Assembly: GCA_910592005.1 (NCBI GenBank) | Contig: CAJVPP010000879.1 | Span: 1 to 25,072 of the forward strand | Length of the DNA stretch: 25,072 bases | Reading direction: 5' to 3' | From: Funneliformis mosseae | Taxonomy: Eukaryota; Glomeromycota; Glomeromycetes; Glomerales; Glomeraceae | In this document: in pieces, positions 1-10,090 of the stretch | How the letters are laid out: every line of letters begins with the position of its first letter | How positions within the stretch are numbered: the first letter of the stretch is position 1 | Notes under the pieces: model-generated | Told to the model about the DNA's origin: nothing | Databases searched by the model: none | What the model saw: only the letters and a program-made list of their open reading frames with translations | Program-made: the position numbers and the translations under genes

Positions 1-405
1 GATAAACTGATTTTTTTACTCTTTTATAATAAAATACAATCTTAACTAAATTAAAAATATATTTCTAAATATCAAAATCAGCTGAAAAAAAATAAAACAT
101 AAGTTGTATTTATTAATTAATCAGTTCAAGTTTTAAATAATAAATCACTTTTTTATAATAGAATTTTACTTATTATCAATAATTATCAATATTAAATTAT
201 ATTAAAAATCAAAAAGGCTAATAAAAAAAAAATATAAGTTAAATTTTATTAATTAGCCAATTAACTTTTCAAATAATAAGATGATTTTTTTTACTTTTTT
301 ATAATAAAAAAAGATAAAAATGCATTCAATTAAAATCATTTAAGAAGTATTAATTTTCAAAATATAAGTTAATATTAATACTAAATAACTTTTTATATTA
401 TAGAT
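1..405. repeat. Degenerate tandem repeat, period about 138 bp
   Basis: Three diverged copies of a unit can be aligned by eye. The clearest shared block is an 'ataagtt...attaatta...aataata...actttttataata' string that recurs near 100-155, 235-305 and 358-402. The left end at 1-35 matches 281-310 closely, so the array probably begins before the window. Very low complexity makes the exact period and copy number uncertain. Confidence 0.4.
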
Positions 406-2920
406 GTAAATTTAAAGAAATGCAAAAATGATATAAAAAAATTTAACTTTTATCTAAATTTCATTAAGGATTAATAGTAAGTACTTTAGTTATAATTGTA
501 GTTAAGATTTTTAATAATTTTAATAATTTAGAATTAGATATTTATTATTTTATAATTAACTTATTTTCTTTATTTTATATAGAGAATTAAAAGTTAAAAA
601 AAAAACTTGCTTAATTTAGTAAAATAATTAAAAAAATTGAAGTAGTAAAATTCTAATAAATTAAAAAAATTAAAATTTTTTGTTAAAATCAATAAAGAAT
701 TTAATAAGAAAAATAATGATCTATAGAAGAAGTAAAAATTCTTAATATTAATATTTTAATATTTATAATAACTAATTTTTCTTTTTAATATTTAAGATTT
801 AATTAATTTAATATTAAAAATATATAGATACCTAAAATCGTTAAAATAGTTAAATGATAATCTTTTTGCAAAATAAAAAAACTTCATTAAAATTAAAAGA
901 AAAATACAAGTTTATTAAATTAATAATAAATTAAAATTATCACAAAATAATTCTAAAGATGATAATAATTCAGTAACAAAAAAAAGAGCTAGAAGTATAT
1001 TTGAATTTATATCTAAATATTTTAAATTTTTAGCTAATTTTTTTATATTTAGGTCAAAATAAAAGTAATTTTAAAAACTATTAATATAAAGAATAATTTA
1101 AGCTATAATAAATTTTTAATAGTGTAAAAATCATAATCTAATTTCAAAATTATGAAAGACATTAATTTTGAATTATTAACTTTCTGTTATCTAATTAACA
1201 AATTATCTAAAATTACTTTATAAGTCATATCTGTCAGCTTGAAGAATAAAAAAAAAGTGAAAAGAAGTATTTAAAATAGTAGTGAATACATAATAATAAT
1301 CAAGTATATGATATAAGTAAATATAATAAATTCTGAATTTAAGTCTATTAAATCTATAATATAGTATTATTTATTTTTATTAGAAAGTAATTAGATAAGT
1401 AAAGGTTGCAAAATAATTATTCAAGTGAAATCATAAATAAATTGTAAATATATTCAAGATGAATCATCAATATTATTTATTAAAAATTAGCAAAATATAT
1501 AAAGAAAATTACTAAAAATCTATTATTATTATATATGCTTATTTTATGAAGATTAGTTGAGGTTTATTATTTTCTTTATCTAATTAAAATTTTTCAAATG
1601 TATTTAGTATATTTTACTACTATATTTTCTTATTTTTTTTTTAGCTAAAATATTTTCTTCATAAATTTTCCTTTAATTTCTTTACAATATTTTTACTTTC
1701 ACTAATTTAACATTTTAATTTTATATTTGTAATTTCATTAATTTCTGATTTTTCTTATTAATTTATTATACAATTTTTTATAATTGTGCAATTTTATTAA
1801 ATAATATTTTATTAATTAGTATTTATTTAGTTTAATATATTGATATTGTAAAAGTATAGAGTGCTAATATTAAGACAATACAGATTAATTTAATATTATT
1901 AAATAAATACAGTATTTTGTTATAATTACTTAGGCTTGTAGATAAAAGTCAACTAAACTATTTTGTATAAAAGTATTTTAGCCAATAATAATACATTGTA
2001 CACATTTTTAACTTTTATATTTATTATATAATAAAATATAATTAGTAATTATATTTTTATATAGTACAATTTAGCTAACTATATAGTTCATTTATATATA
2101 TACTCTAATTACTTTATTTTTACTTAATAAAAGCTTCTACTTATAAGTTAAATTGTTATAAATATAAATGAAAGAACTGAATTTAAAATATCATTATTCA
2201 AAAAATAAAATATATAATTATTTTATTCTTTTCTGTCACCATTTTTTGCAAATATTATTAAAAATCAATATTATTTATTAAAATATATATATTTATTATT
2301 TCTTTCTATACCAGTGTCTATATCAATTTTATTTTAAAAAAAAATAACAATAATGTATTATTTTCTTTAATTATAAGTAAATTTTATTTATAAAATAATA
2401 TAAATATTCCTTAATAAAAATTTAATATCTTTTTTTTATTATTTTTTATAGGAATAACATTTTAAACTTTCAGATTTTGCTTAAAATATTAAAAGGTAAT
2501 CTTTTTCAATATAATTTTTTTTTGTAAGAATTATTTAATCTTTCAAAAAAAAAACTAATTAGATAATGTTCTGTTTGTTATCTATTAAATTTGTTAAATT
2601 ATAATTAATTTCTTTAAAAGATAAATCTTTTTGCTTTATTATATAATACTTGATAAGTATTAATATAATTTCTTTACTCAGAGAATATCAACTAGAAAAG
2701 ACCATAAAAAAAATAATATTTAAATATTTATTAATTGTAAAAATCTCTATTTAAAACATTTATTATACATATAGATTGCTTCTAATACAATTATCTTAAT
2801 AAATAATTTCAGAACTATTTGTTTCAGTATTGATAAAACTTTATCATCATTAAGCTTAAATAACTAAAAATTAATTTTCTTAAAAACAATCATAAAAAAG
2901 CAAAACTAAATAATAAATAA
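1..2920. other. Extremely AT-rich gene-free block
   Basis: No credible reading frame, RNA gene or intact mobile element is visible here. The composition is far more AT-rich than the rest of the window: sampled 60-base lines hold only about 8 G or C, against roughly 15-20 in other intergenic lines. The change is abrupt near 2921, where a G-rich stretch begins. It could be a decayed repeat region, part of an AT-rich chromosomal domain such as a centromere, or an old insertion; the sequence alone does not decide. Confidence 0.7.
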
Positions 2921-4513
2921 ATGTGGGCGGCAGTCAATAGCAAGGGGGAAATCTAAAAATGATAAATTTTTTTGTAATTGGTCCACCTGATTGATCACAG
3001 TCATGTGCTCAAAATTAGCTTAAGAACTAAAATTAGCAAAAATTTCAGATTTCCTCCTTTTTACTACGCCCTCCATATATCTAAAACTTACGGAAAAATA
3101 TAAAGCGATCTAAATCACTTGAAAGAGGAGGTTAATTCGTTGTTTATAATAATTCGGATTAGGTGGTTGAATTGCTTGATATCGATAATTTTGTGGAAAT
3201 AATTTACGAAGAATTTACGATTTGGATTATTGTTACAAGATAAAAATTGAAAATTTTCCTAATTATATTTGTAACATTCCATTCAAAAGGCATCATTAAT
3301 GGATACTCAGGAATTCTTTTCGATTTCGAAAAATAATATTTACGATTGATTTTATAATTATTAACTGCAACAATAATATTTTACTGATGTTAACCCGGTT
3401 AAACCGAAACCAGATTAACAACACAACGATTAAATCTAACTAAGGTCCGTCCTAAGAAAGATTTATACAACTATTTACTTTATGTGTAGTTGGTTATCAG
3501 TCAGTCTATATGGAGACACGATAAAGTTTGAAAGTGTAACATGGAATTTTATTAACTCAAGATTTCGGACAGACTCATCAACCTTATTCTTTTGAACAAA
3601 GCGGATTTCCTGGGTTTATATACAAAATTTCTAAATGCTAATTTTTTCTATTTTAAAATAAATATAATATATCAAATATAATAAAAATAATTAATATAAC
3701 GAATATATCAAAAATCAAAAATGTCAATTATAATAAATTTAATAATTATATATAATATCGATTATAATGATTTTAACATACATATAATTGATATTATCGA
3801 CATTTTCAATATTTTCAATATTTTTACGCAGCTACTACGCCATTCGTAAATGCCATATTTTTCGAACTCTAACTTACTGTAACTAGCCACATCAGTCACT
3901 TTTTAATTTTATTTTTACTTTATATCTAAATTTGTACTGGAATGTTAAATTTATTAGTAAGGTCATTTTTGAAAAGATCCACGAGTTCGTAATTCGAATA
4001 GTAAATCTCATTTAGGCATGGCGATCTTTACTATTATTCTCGTACTTGCTTCATTTATTGACGAGTTGAGACAATATCAAATCAAATGCTATTGTTCTCG
4101 TTATTCCATTATTGCCAGTAATTGAAAGTAACCTAAATGATCTCGAATGAATAAATGACAAATACCCGATCATCTAAAGGTCATTTAAAGTCAAATCAAT
4201 AATGATCTAGCATTTGAATAATTTATGTTGTGGTCTTGTAATCTGGTTAAAATTATCTATAATTCATAATATTAACTTTTCTTAGGTCTTGCTTTGGCTG
4301 ACTTTATGTTTAAATTTGGCTGATATTGTAAATGACTTTAATGACAAATGATCAGTCATATAAAGGTCATTTAAGATTCATTTCAAAATAGAAATAATGA
4401 AAAATTGAGACAATACCTCGTGATGTGTGGATATGCAGGAATTTTTTGCACCGAACTTTTATATTTAATGCAAGCATTCCTTCAACGCTTGCTTTCTAAA
4501 ATTTGCAATTAAA
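2921..4513. other. Intergenic region upstream of the FAD oxidoreductase
   Basis: No gene is supported. Composition returns to that of ordinary AT-rich fungal intergenic DNA. An imperfect inverted repeat around 3718-3806 has complementary ends (aaaatgtc and gacatttt) and an AT-rich centre. The last 400 bases hold a direct repeat listed separately. A TATA-like string lies near 4461-4468, about 50 bases before the ATG at 4514. Confidence 0.5.
4154..4375. repeat. Spaced direct repeat upstream of the FAD gene
   Basis: Two copies of a roughly 36-bp motif lie at 4154-4190 and 4340-4375. Each has 'aatgacaaat' followed by a 'taaaggtcatttaa' core, in the same orientation and 186 bases apart. They lie 140-360 bases before the oxidoreductase start codon. 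They could be paired regulatory sites or remains of a duplicated repeat; nothing in the sequence separates these. Confidence 0.5.
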
Positions 4514-6271
4514 ATGACAAACGGAGTAAACTTCAGTTCTGCTCGTGTTTCTGATTCGAACGTTGAACAGCAGTTCCCGAAATTCAAGGGAAAGGTGATC
4601 AAACGCGATGATGCTAACTATGAGGCTCAATGCTATCAGTATGCATCGAGCTCGTACTTGGAGGAGGACATCATTCAACCGGCGGCTATCATAAAGGCAG
4701 CAGACGACAGCGACGTGATTAAAGCTATCAAGTACGCGAGCGACAACAAAATCGCTGTGGCCGTGCGCACAGGAGGTCATCAATACAGCGGTGCATCGTC
4801 TACAAGTGGAAGAAACATTCAACTCGATTTATCTCAGACGTACAGGGATTTTGAATGGGAAGATGAGAATTGCACGTCGGTGACGTTCGGTGTCAGCTTC
4901 TCGTTAGGCGAGTTCAATGCCAAGCTCAGGGAAAAAAATCGATTTGTGCCACATGGTCAATGTCAGTACGTATATATGGGTGGACATATCCAAACTGGAG
5001 GATACGGTCAGTTGGCCAGAAGTTTCGGGCTCCTCTCAGATCATGTCAAAAAATTCCGCATTATTACCGCCGATGGTCAAGTGCATTGGGTTTGCCGCAA
5101 CCTTTACCAGGACCAGGATTTGTTTTTCGCCGTGCTGGGTGGGAGTCCTGGGAATTTTGGGGTGCTTACCCACGTCTCACTGCACGTCTTCAGAGATCAA
5201 GACCATCCGAATTCTCGCGGACTTAGAGCCGCATACCCATACGATCGCCAACGTTTCAAGGCCCTGTTGAATGTCATGGTGGAAATGGCCGAAGATGAAA
5301 ATTTCCCTGCTGATTACGACTATTGTATCATGGTGTCGGAAGAGTGTCAGTTTGACACTAAAGAGTTAACCTATGACATGATATATGATCGCACGCCACA
5401 TCAGGTAGTTTGGCCCCGGATGATCGTTGTTTTCGCGCAGTGGTCCAATCTGCAAGGAGATCAACAAAGCTACAACCCAAACTTCATCGACAAAATTCGA
5501 CAGGTCGCCGGCAAAGGGATAATTCAAGTCAGCGACAAGGTATACACACCAATGTCTAAGTTGACCAGCCACTGGATTATTCCTATTTCACGAGAGTTCA
5601 AATATCCGTACGTCAAGCGTACATACTCGTCTAATTCCAGTTCCCAGAGACTCAAGGATCTCAGATGGACGGATTGGGTTTACGATCGAATCGAAGTTGG
5701 TCACTGCCTGAGTTTGAAATTGTCAGCACAATTTCAGCATATTGGTGGCTCCAATTCACGATTTTTCCAAAATGGAAAGAACAGTCCCACATCGTTTAGT
5801 TGGCGAGACACACGCCTTGGCTGCACGATGGATGCTTTTTACCATAGCGGCCAACGCGAGCAGGCGATAAAGTGGCAGCAAGGAAACGATGAGGGAGTTG
5901 GAAAGCCGAAGGCCAAATTTTGCGAACATGATCGTCGCGTTTTGTGGGGATCTCACGATTTGGACTTGAGTGCCAATCAGCAGTATTATTACGACCAACA
6001 CCCAGAAGGAAAGTACGAACGACTTTGCAATATCAAACAAAAGTATGACCCGTCTGGCCTGTTCACTCCGAACAGATTTTGCATCGGCCTCTCAGTTTCA
6101 ATGCAACTTATAATCAAGCTCGCTGATTCTGAGATCGCAAAAGAAGTAGTCACCGATATGGAACTCCAGGATAAGTCTCAACTGAGCTCAAAAGACAAAT
6201 TTTGGAAAATAGCAAAGATGGAGAGAGAGGACGGCAAGCCTGTTCCTCTGTGGGATATCTGGCGCGCATAA
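4514..6271 (+). CDS. FAD-linked oxidoreductase, berberine bridge enzyme (BBE)-like
   Basis: Intact, intronless 585-residue protein. It has the FAD-binding type 4 (PCMH) fold followed by a BBE-type C-terminus. RTGGHQY at 85-91 supplies His89, the usual 8-alpha-histidyl FAD site. HGQCQYVYMGGH at 147-158 places Cys150 where relatives make the second, 6-S-cysteinyl bond, so bicovalent FAD is likely. GGYGQLARSFGLLSD (162-176) and GGSPGNFGVLT (209-219) are further FAD-domain motifs, and YDPSGLFTPNRF near 511-522 is the BBE motif. About 60 residues extend beyond it. No signal peptide or membrane helix is seen, so the protein is probably cytosolic. Relatives oxidise sugars, alkaloids or other secondary metabolites with O2; the substrate is unknown. 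GC content is near half by eye, far above neighbouring genes, and introns are absent, which suggests transfer or recent acquisition. The ATG at 4514 is the first in frame and gives a complete domain. Confidence 0.9.
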   Translation: MTNGVNFSSARVSDSNVEQQFPKFKGKVIKRDDANYEAQCYQYASSSYLEEDIIQPAAIIKAADDSDVIKAIKYASDNKIAVAVRTGGHQYSGASSTSGRNIQLDLSQTYRDFEWEDENCTSVTFGVSFSLGEFNAKLREKNRFVPHGQCQYVYMGGHIQTGGYGQLARSFGLLSDHVKKFRIITADGQVHWVCRNLYQDQDLFFAVLGGSPGNFGVLTHVSLHVFRDQDHPNSRGLRAAYPYDRQRFKALLNVMVEMAEDENFPADYDYCIMVSEECQFDTKELTYDMIYDRTPHQVVWPRMIVVFAQWSNLQGDQQSYNPNFIDKIRQVAGKGIIQVSDKVYTPMSKLTSHWIIPISREFKYPYVKRTYSSNSSSQRLKDLRWTDWVYDRIEVGHCLSLKLSAQFQHIGGSNSRFFQNGKNSPTSFSWRDTRLGCTMDAFYHSGQREQAIKWQQGNDEGVGKPKAKFCEHDRRVLWGSHDLDLSANQQYYYDQHPEGKYERLCNIKQKYDPSGLFTPNRFCIGLSVSMQLIIKLADSEIAKEVVTDMELQDKSQLSSKDKFWKIAKMEREDGKPVPLWDIWRA

Positions 6272-7418
6272 AGTGAGGAGAACAAAAAACTGAACGTAAG
6301 CATAGTAATTTTATCATGTCCAACGGGACATAGCACATCGTTAATTTCGAGGCTAGTTAAATCTAACACAATAACTTTGGAAAACTCGACTCATTTTACA
6401 ACTTTCTGCGTTCTTTACACATTAACAGATTATTAATGTCTTTAAAATTATATAAATGAAATCTAAAGAATGTATGTTATCCGCGATGCTAAATAATATT
6501 ATATAGTTTATTTGCATTACATATAGTTTATTTAGTATTTGATCATGGTGTTCTTAGTTTTTTATGTTACATTTCTCTCTAGCTTTTTTCCGCTTCACTA
6601 ACATTCTCTAAAAAAAAAAAAAATAAAGTTTTGCTCATATTTTGGGACCAAGGAAAAATTAATTTGCTTTAGTTGATAACAAAATTTATACACAAAACAC
6701 ATTCATAAATTTAAAAATCAATCGAAAACATAATTATTATTTTTTTTTCGTATATGAAAGGGAGTAGTGGAAGTTTAAAGGGAGGAATTTGCCGAGTACT
6801 TACTCATACGAAAGCAGTTCCTTTCCACTACTCCGTACTGCTATTAACTATCCATTTGTATATACTTCGATCACCATACCCATAATTAAAGATTTTTTGC
6901 GGTATCCTTCCCCAGTAAGTTCACGAATTTCACATAATCCATACCCCCCCTTCCTTATTCGAATAAAACTCTTAAAACGGTTCGTATTTTCTTCAAGGGA
7001 TGAATCGGATGATGAATTAGAAGAAGGACTTATGGAAGAACTAGAGGTATCGAATTCAGATTTCATATTGCCAAATTCATTACGCTTCTTCGAAAGAATT
7101 ATTTCTTGTGGTCATTGACGTGAAGTTTATTAATTTTTTTTACTAATTTCAGTATCAATTTTTCCAATTTCCACGATTTTGGTATTGATTTCTGCAGACA
7201 AATATGTAGAAAGTTCGTTGGCGATTTTAGTATTAATTTTTACGGTAAGTTGTCGCTAATGTCAGTAAAAGTATTTTTTTATATTACGTGTCGTGTGGAG
7301 ATTTTTTTCTTGAATAAAGACCAGACCATATGGTAATGATCCCCATGAATATCACCGAACTAACGAACAAAAAAACAACGAATGATGGTTGCATGTTTTC
7401 TGAAACGTTGATTAAAGT
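6272..7418. other. Intergenic region with inverted repeat and possible coding relic
   Basis: AATAAA near 6621 could serve as polyadenylation signal for the upstream gene. A perfect 12-bp inverted repeat (ggagtagtggaa at 6761-6772, its complement at 6823-6834) could form a hairpin with a 50-base loop. Otherwise only the weak minus-strand relic described separately is visible. Confidence 0.5.
6848..7250 (-). pseudogene. Possible decayed protein fragment (unrecognised)
   Basis: The minus strand from about 7250 downward reads as a coiled-coil-like stretch (INTKIANELSTYLSAEINTK and onward), then stops, then a 72-residue frame at 7066-6848 with a Ser/Asp/Glu-rich run followed by GGYGLCEIRELTGEGYR. 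The last part vaguely resembles the Cys-rich start of some Rhizophagus kinases (YGLCxxC), but the second Cys is absent. At least two in-frame stops separate the two parts and no clean intron joins them. An overlapping 109-residue frame on the plus strand (6789-7118) has no recognisable feature. I do not assign a function. Confidence 0.25.
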
Positions 7419-7800
7419 TAGAGATGTTAAGCGGCGGTCTCAAAGATCCCAAGAAAATTACAAAGAATTATTTTTACAAATTTATTATTAAACTTTGTCT
7501 ATTCTAATGTTTTAATGAGCAACTTAAAGAAAATAAATATAAAATCCTCTTGGAATCCCAGAATTTCTTAAAATTTAAAATTTAAGGATTTAGGACCGGG
7601 TCCCTAGGACCAGTCCTATACATAGCGGTCCCATCAACATTGCCAATTTTGAATATCATTTTCATTTATTATAAATTAATTATAAAATATTTATGACATT
7701 TTTTTGACGGGTTATTTATTATAGATAAGTGATTAGGCTTCTCTAAAGTTAGTGATCTCTTAAATCATAAGGACCGGTTAAGGACAGCTTAACATCACTA
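7419..7800. mobile_element. hAT-like miniature inverted-repeat element (MITE)
   Basis: A 382-bp element flanked by a perfect 8-bp direct repeat, attaaagt, at 7411-7418 and 7801-7808. The left end TAGAGATGTTAAGC and the complement of the right end TAGTGATGTTAAGC match at 13 of 14 positions. Eight-bp target duplications with short TAG-starting terminal repeats are typical of the hAT superfamily. There is no coding capacity, so it is non-autonomous. The interior holds a nested palindrome-like stretch (ggaccgggtccctagg, about 7592-7607) and related ggaccgg strings near 7771. A second partial copy of the end sequence (aaagttagtgatct, 7746-7759) lies inside the right end. Confidence 0.75.
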
Positions 7801-9700
7801 ATTAAAGTCAAACTGGACAAAATTAGATAAAGCAAATAAGAGGTTTTTTAGATAATAACGCTTGATTTTTTTATAATATCAGTTATCGCGCCGGAAAAAA
7901 AAGATTCTTTTATACTTTATTCCTATTGCGAGTGGAAATAGGAATTTAACCAAATTTACTTAGAAGAATTACTTTCATAATTGCAAAGCTTCGTAGAACA
8001 TTTTCTGCGTAATTATTGAGACAACAAGAAGGAAGGCGCGTTTAACAATAAGCACTAAACAGAAAATCCGATTGAAATCGCGGTTTAATGCGAAATTGAT
8101 CAACGTAAATAATCACAAATCCTGATGGTCACAAATCTTCTTGAATACAACATATAATTACGTCAATCAAGAACTAGATATTCCAGAATGACAGTCGTCA
8201 AGAGTCCTATAGTTAAGTTCATACGGAACTAATTATAAAGATTAGGCTAGTGTATTCGAGGGTTGTTAACGGTGGATTAAAAACTTAATTTTTTTGAACA
8301 TTAAATAATCTTCATAAAACTTGGAATTTTTTTTTAAAAAAAAATATTATTCCAGGTGTTTAAAGCTGCCAAAATATTTTACAAAGATTAAATAATGATT
8401 TATACAATGATTCTCAAATTTTACAGTGTCTTTGGTATTAGATTTAAATGACTAGTTATTTTTCACGCATTGTTGTTGGGCGATAATCTCCAATTATGTG
8501 AACATATTATATCAAATATAAGGTTGCGGGCAAAACCTAAACCAAAGTTCTAAACTTTTCGAAAATAATTTTGACAAGTTGACAGTAGGTTTTCATTTGT
8601 TTCGACAATTTGACAATTTGTGAACCACAATTTCAATTTAACTAACAAGATTGGACTTTGAGATTCGGATAATATATAAGAAAATTTTTTATCCTCAATT
8701 ATACCTGGTATATGATTGATGTATTTATCCGAAGGAGCTCTGGTTTCAAAATATCACGCAAATATTATTTTTCAAAAAAGAATTACAATCTCATCCTTGA
8801 AGAATCCAAAAATCACACCAAAAGTGAAACTATTTAAAATAGTGAGCGTACAAATATTGCAATATTTTACATAAGGTTTTTGTGCAAATCATTAATTAAA
8901 ATATCTTACTATTTATTATATTTTAATTGTTGATAAATGTTGCAGCATTTAACAAATCATCCAACTTTTAATCGAGTTCTATTTTTGCATTATAGGTATA
9001 TATACTTCATGTATTTTGAATAAATTATTACTTTCCCACTAATCCAATTAACTACAACAATAGTCCCATTGATGGTCACAACACAACACATAATTCAGAA
9101 CCAAATAATTTAAGATCATATAAAATTAAATTAGGGTTAATATCGAGGTTTTGTTTGTTTATTTAAAATTTACAACAATTTGTTATATTGTCATCTCGGT
9201 TTTTTTTTCGGGTCAGGACAGAATTATTGTTGATAATCTTTAACTTTTTAATAAATTTATATAAAAGTAAATGAGTGGTATTTAAATATATTATTAATTA
9301 TTTACAGTACATATTATTTATTACTTAATATTAATTTCATTTGCAATTTCGTATTTGAAATGACATTAAATATTACACTAGATTTTGATAAAAATAGCGT
9401 GTAAAGAAATCATTGGGTGTTTAATGAAATGTTGCCGAAAGACTAATTTAAAGACAAAAATAGAAAAGTTTAATAAAAACCTATAATATTTTCATGCTTT
9501 ATATTTTTATATAATTTTCATTATTAACAATAATCATTTCCTTTAATAGTAAAGAAATCCTTTATTTTTAAATCATAGTTTAAATCATATATTTATATTT
9601 ACTCCTCAAAAGAAACTTGAACGTTTAAAAAGAAAGGTTATGTAGAAAGTGAAAGACTTAGGTTAAGTTAAAGCACAGGAATTATTCGAAATTGAGCTTG
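7801..9700. other. Intergenic region, nothing recognised
   Basis: No reading frame of note, RNA gene or repeat structure is supported over about 1.9 kb. There are short homopolymer palindromes, for example T-run/A-run near 8325-8345, and short tandem 'gacaattt' copies near 8604-8620, both expected in AT-rich DNA. Confidence 0.6.
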
Positions 9701-10090
9701 TTAAAGATTCAGGTTTGATATATTTAAGGAATCGGGTAAATTTGGTAAGCTATTTATTCTAGTAAACTAGCATTCAAGTCCCGTTAAAGAGTTGGGTAAA
9801 GTTGGTAGGATGGCTATATTAGTCCAAGAGCATTTAAGTTTCGATAAGGATTGGGGTAAAGTTGGTAGGATAGTTATTTGAGTATAAGAACAATTAAGTT
9901 CTGTTAAGGTATTTGGTAAAGTTGGTAGGATAGTTATTTCAGTAGATAAGCAATCAAGTTCCATTAAGGAGTTGGGTAAAGTTGGTAGGATAGTTATTTG
10001 AGTACGAGAGCAATCAAGTTTCGATAAGGATTGAGGTAAAGTTAGTAGGATAGTTATTTCAGAATAAGTTTCGTTAAATTTCGATATCTT
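9701..10090 (-). pseudogene. LPX-type leucine-rich repeat region, six 20-residue units, broken
   Basis: Six tandem 60-bp units fill 9721-10080 in exact register. Read on the minus strand, each codes for about 20 residues of the form ITILPTLPNSLTELNCSxTQ. This is the short 20-residue LPx type of leucine-rich repeat, like that of IpaH-type bacterial effectors, and differs from the usual 24-residue form. The repeats should make a curved protein-binding solenoid. A TAG codon at 9767-9769 interrupts the fifth-to-sixth repeat junction, where the other units have Cys-Ser; reading on gives another repeat (RINSLPNLPDSL) to a stop at 9701-9703. At the upstream end a deletion in the first unit shifts the frame relative to the preceding kinase tail. 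It most likely formed the C-terminal part of the kinase gene upstream. Confidence 0.7.

Noticed and set aside
4496..4822. 108-codon minus-strand frame over the start of the oxidoreductase
   Set aside because: It overlaps a clearly conserved plus-strand gene in a GC-rich region where antisense frames stay open by chance, and it shows no motif.
4870..5270. Two plus-strand frames of about 117 codons inside the oxidoreductase
   Set aside because: They are out-of-frame readings of the FAD domain; the main frame holds all family motifs.
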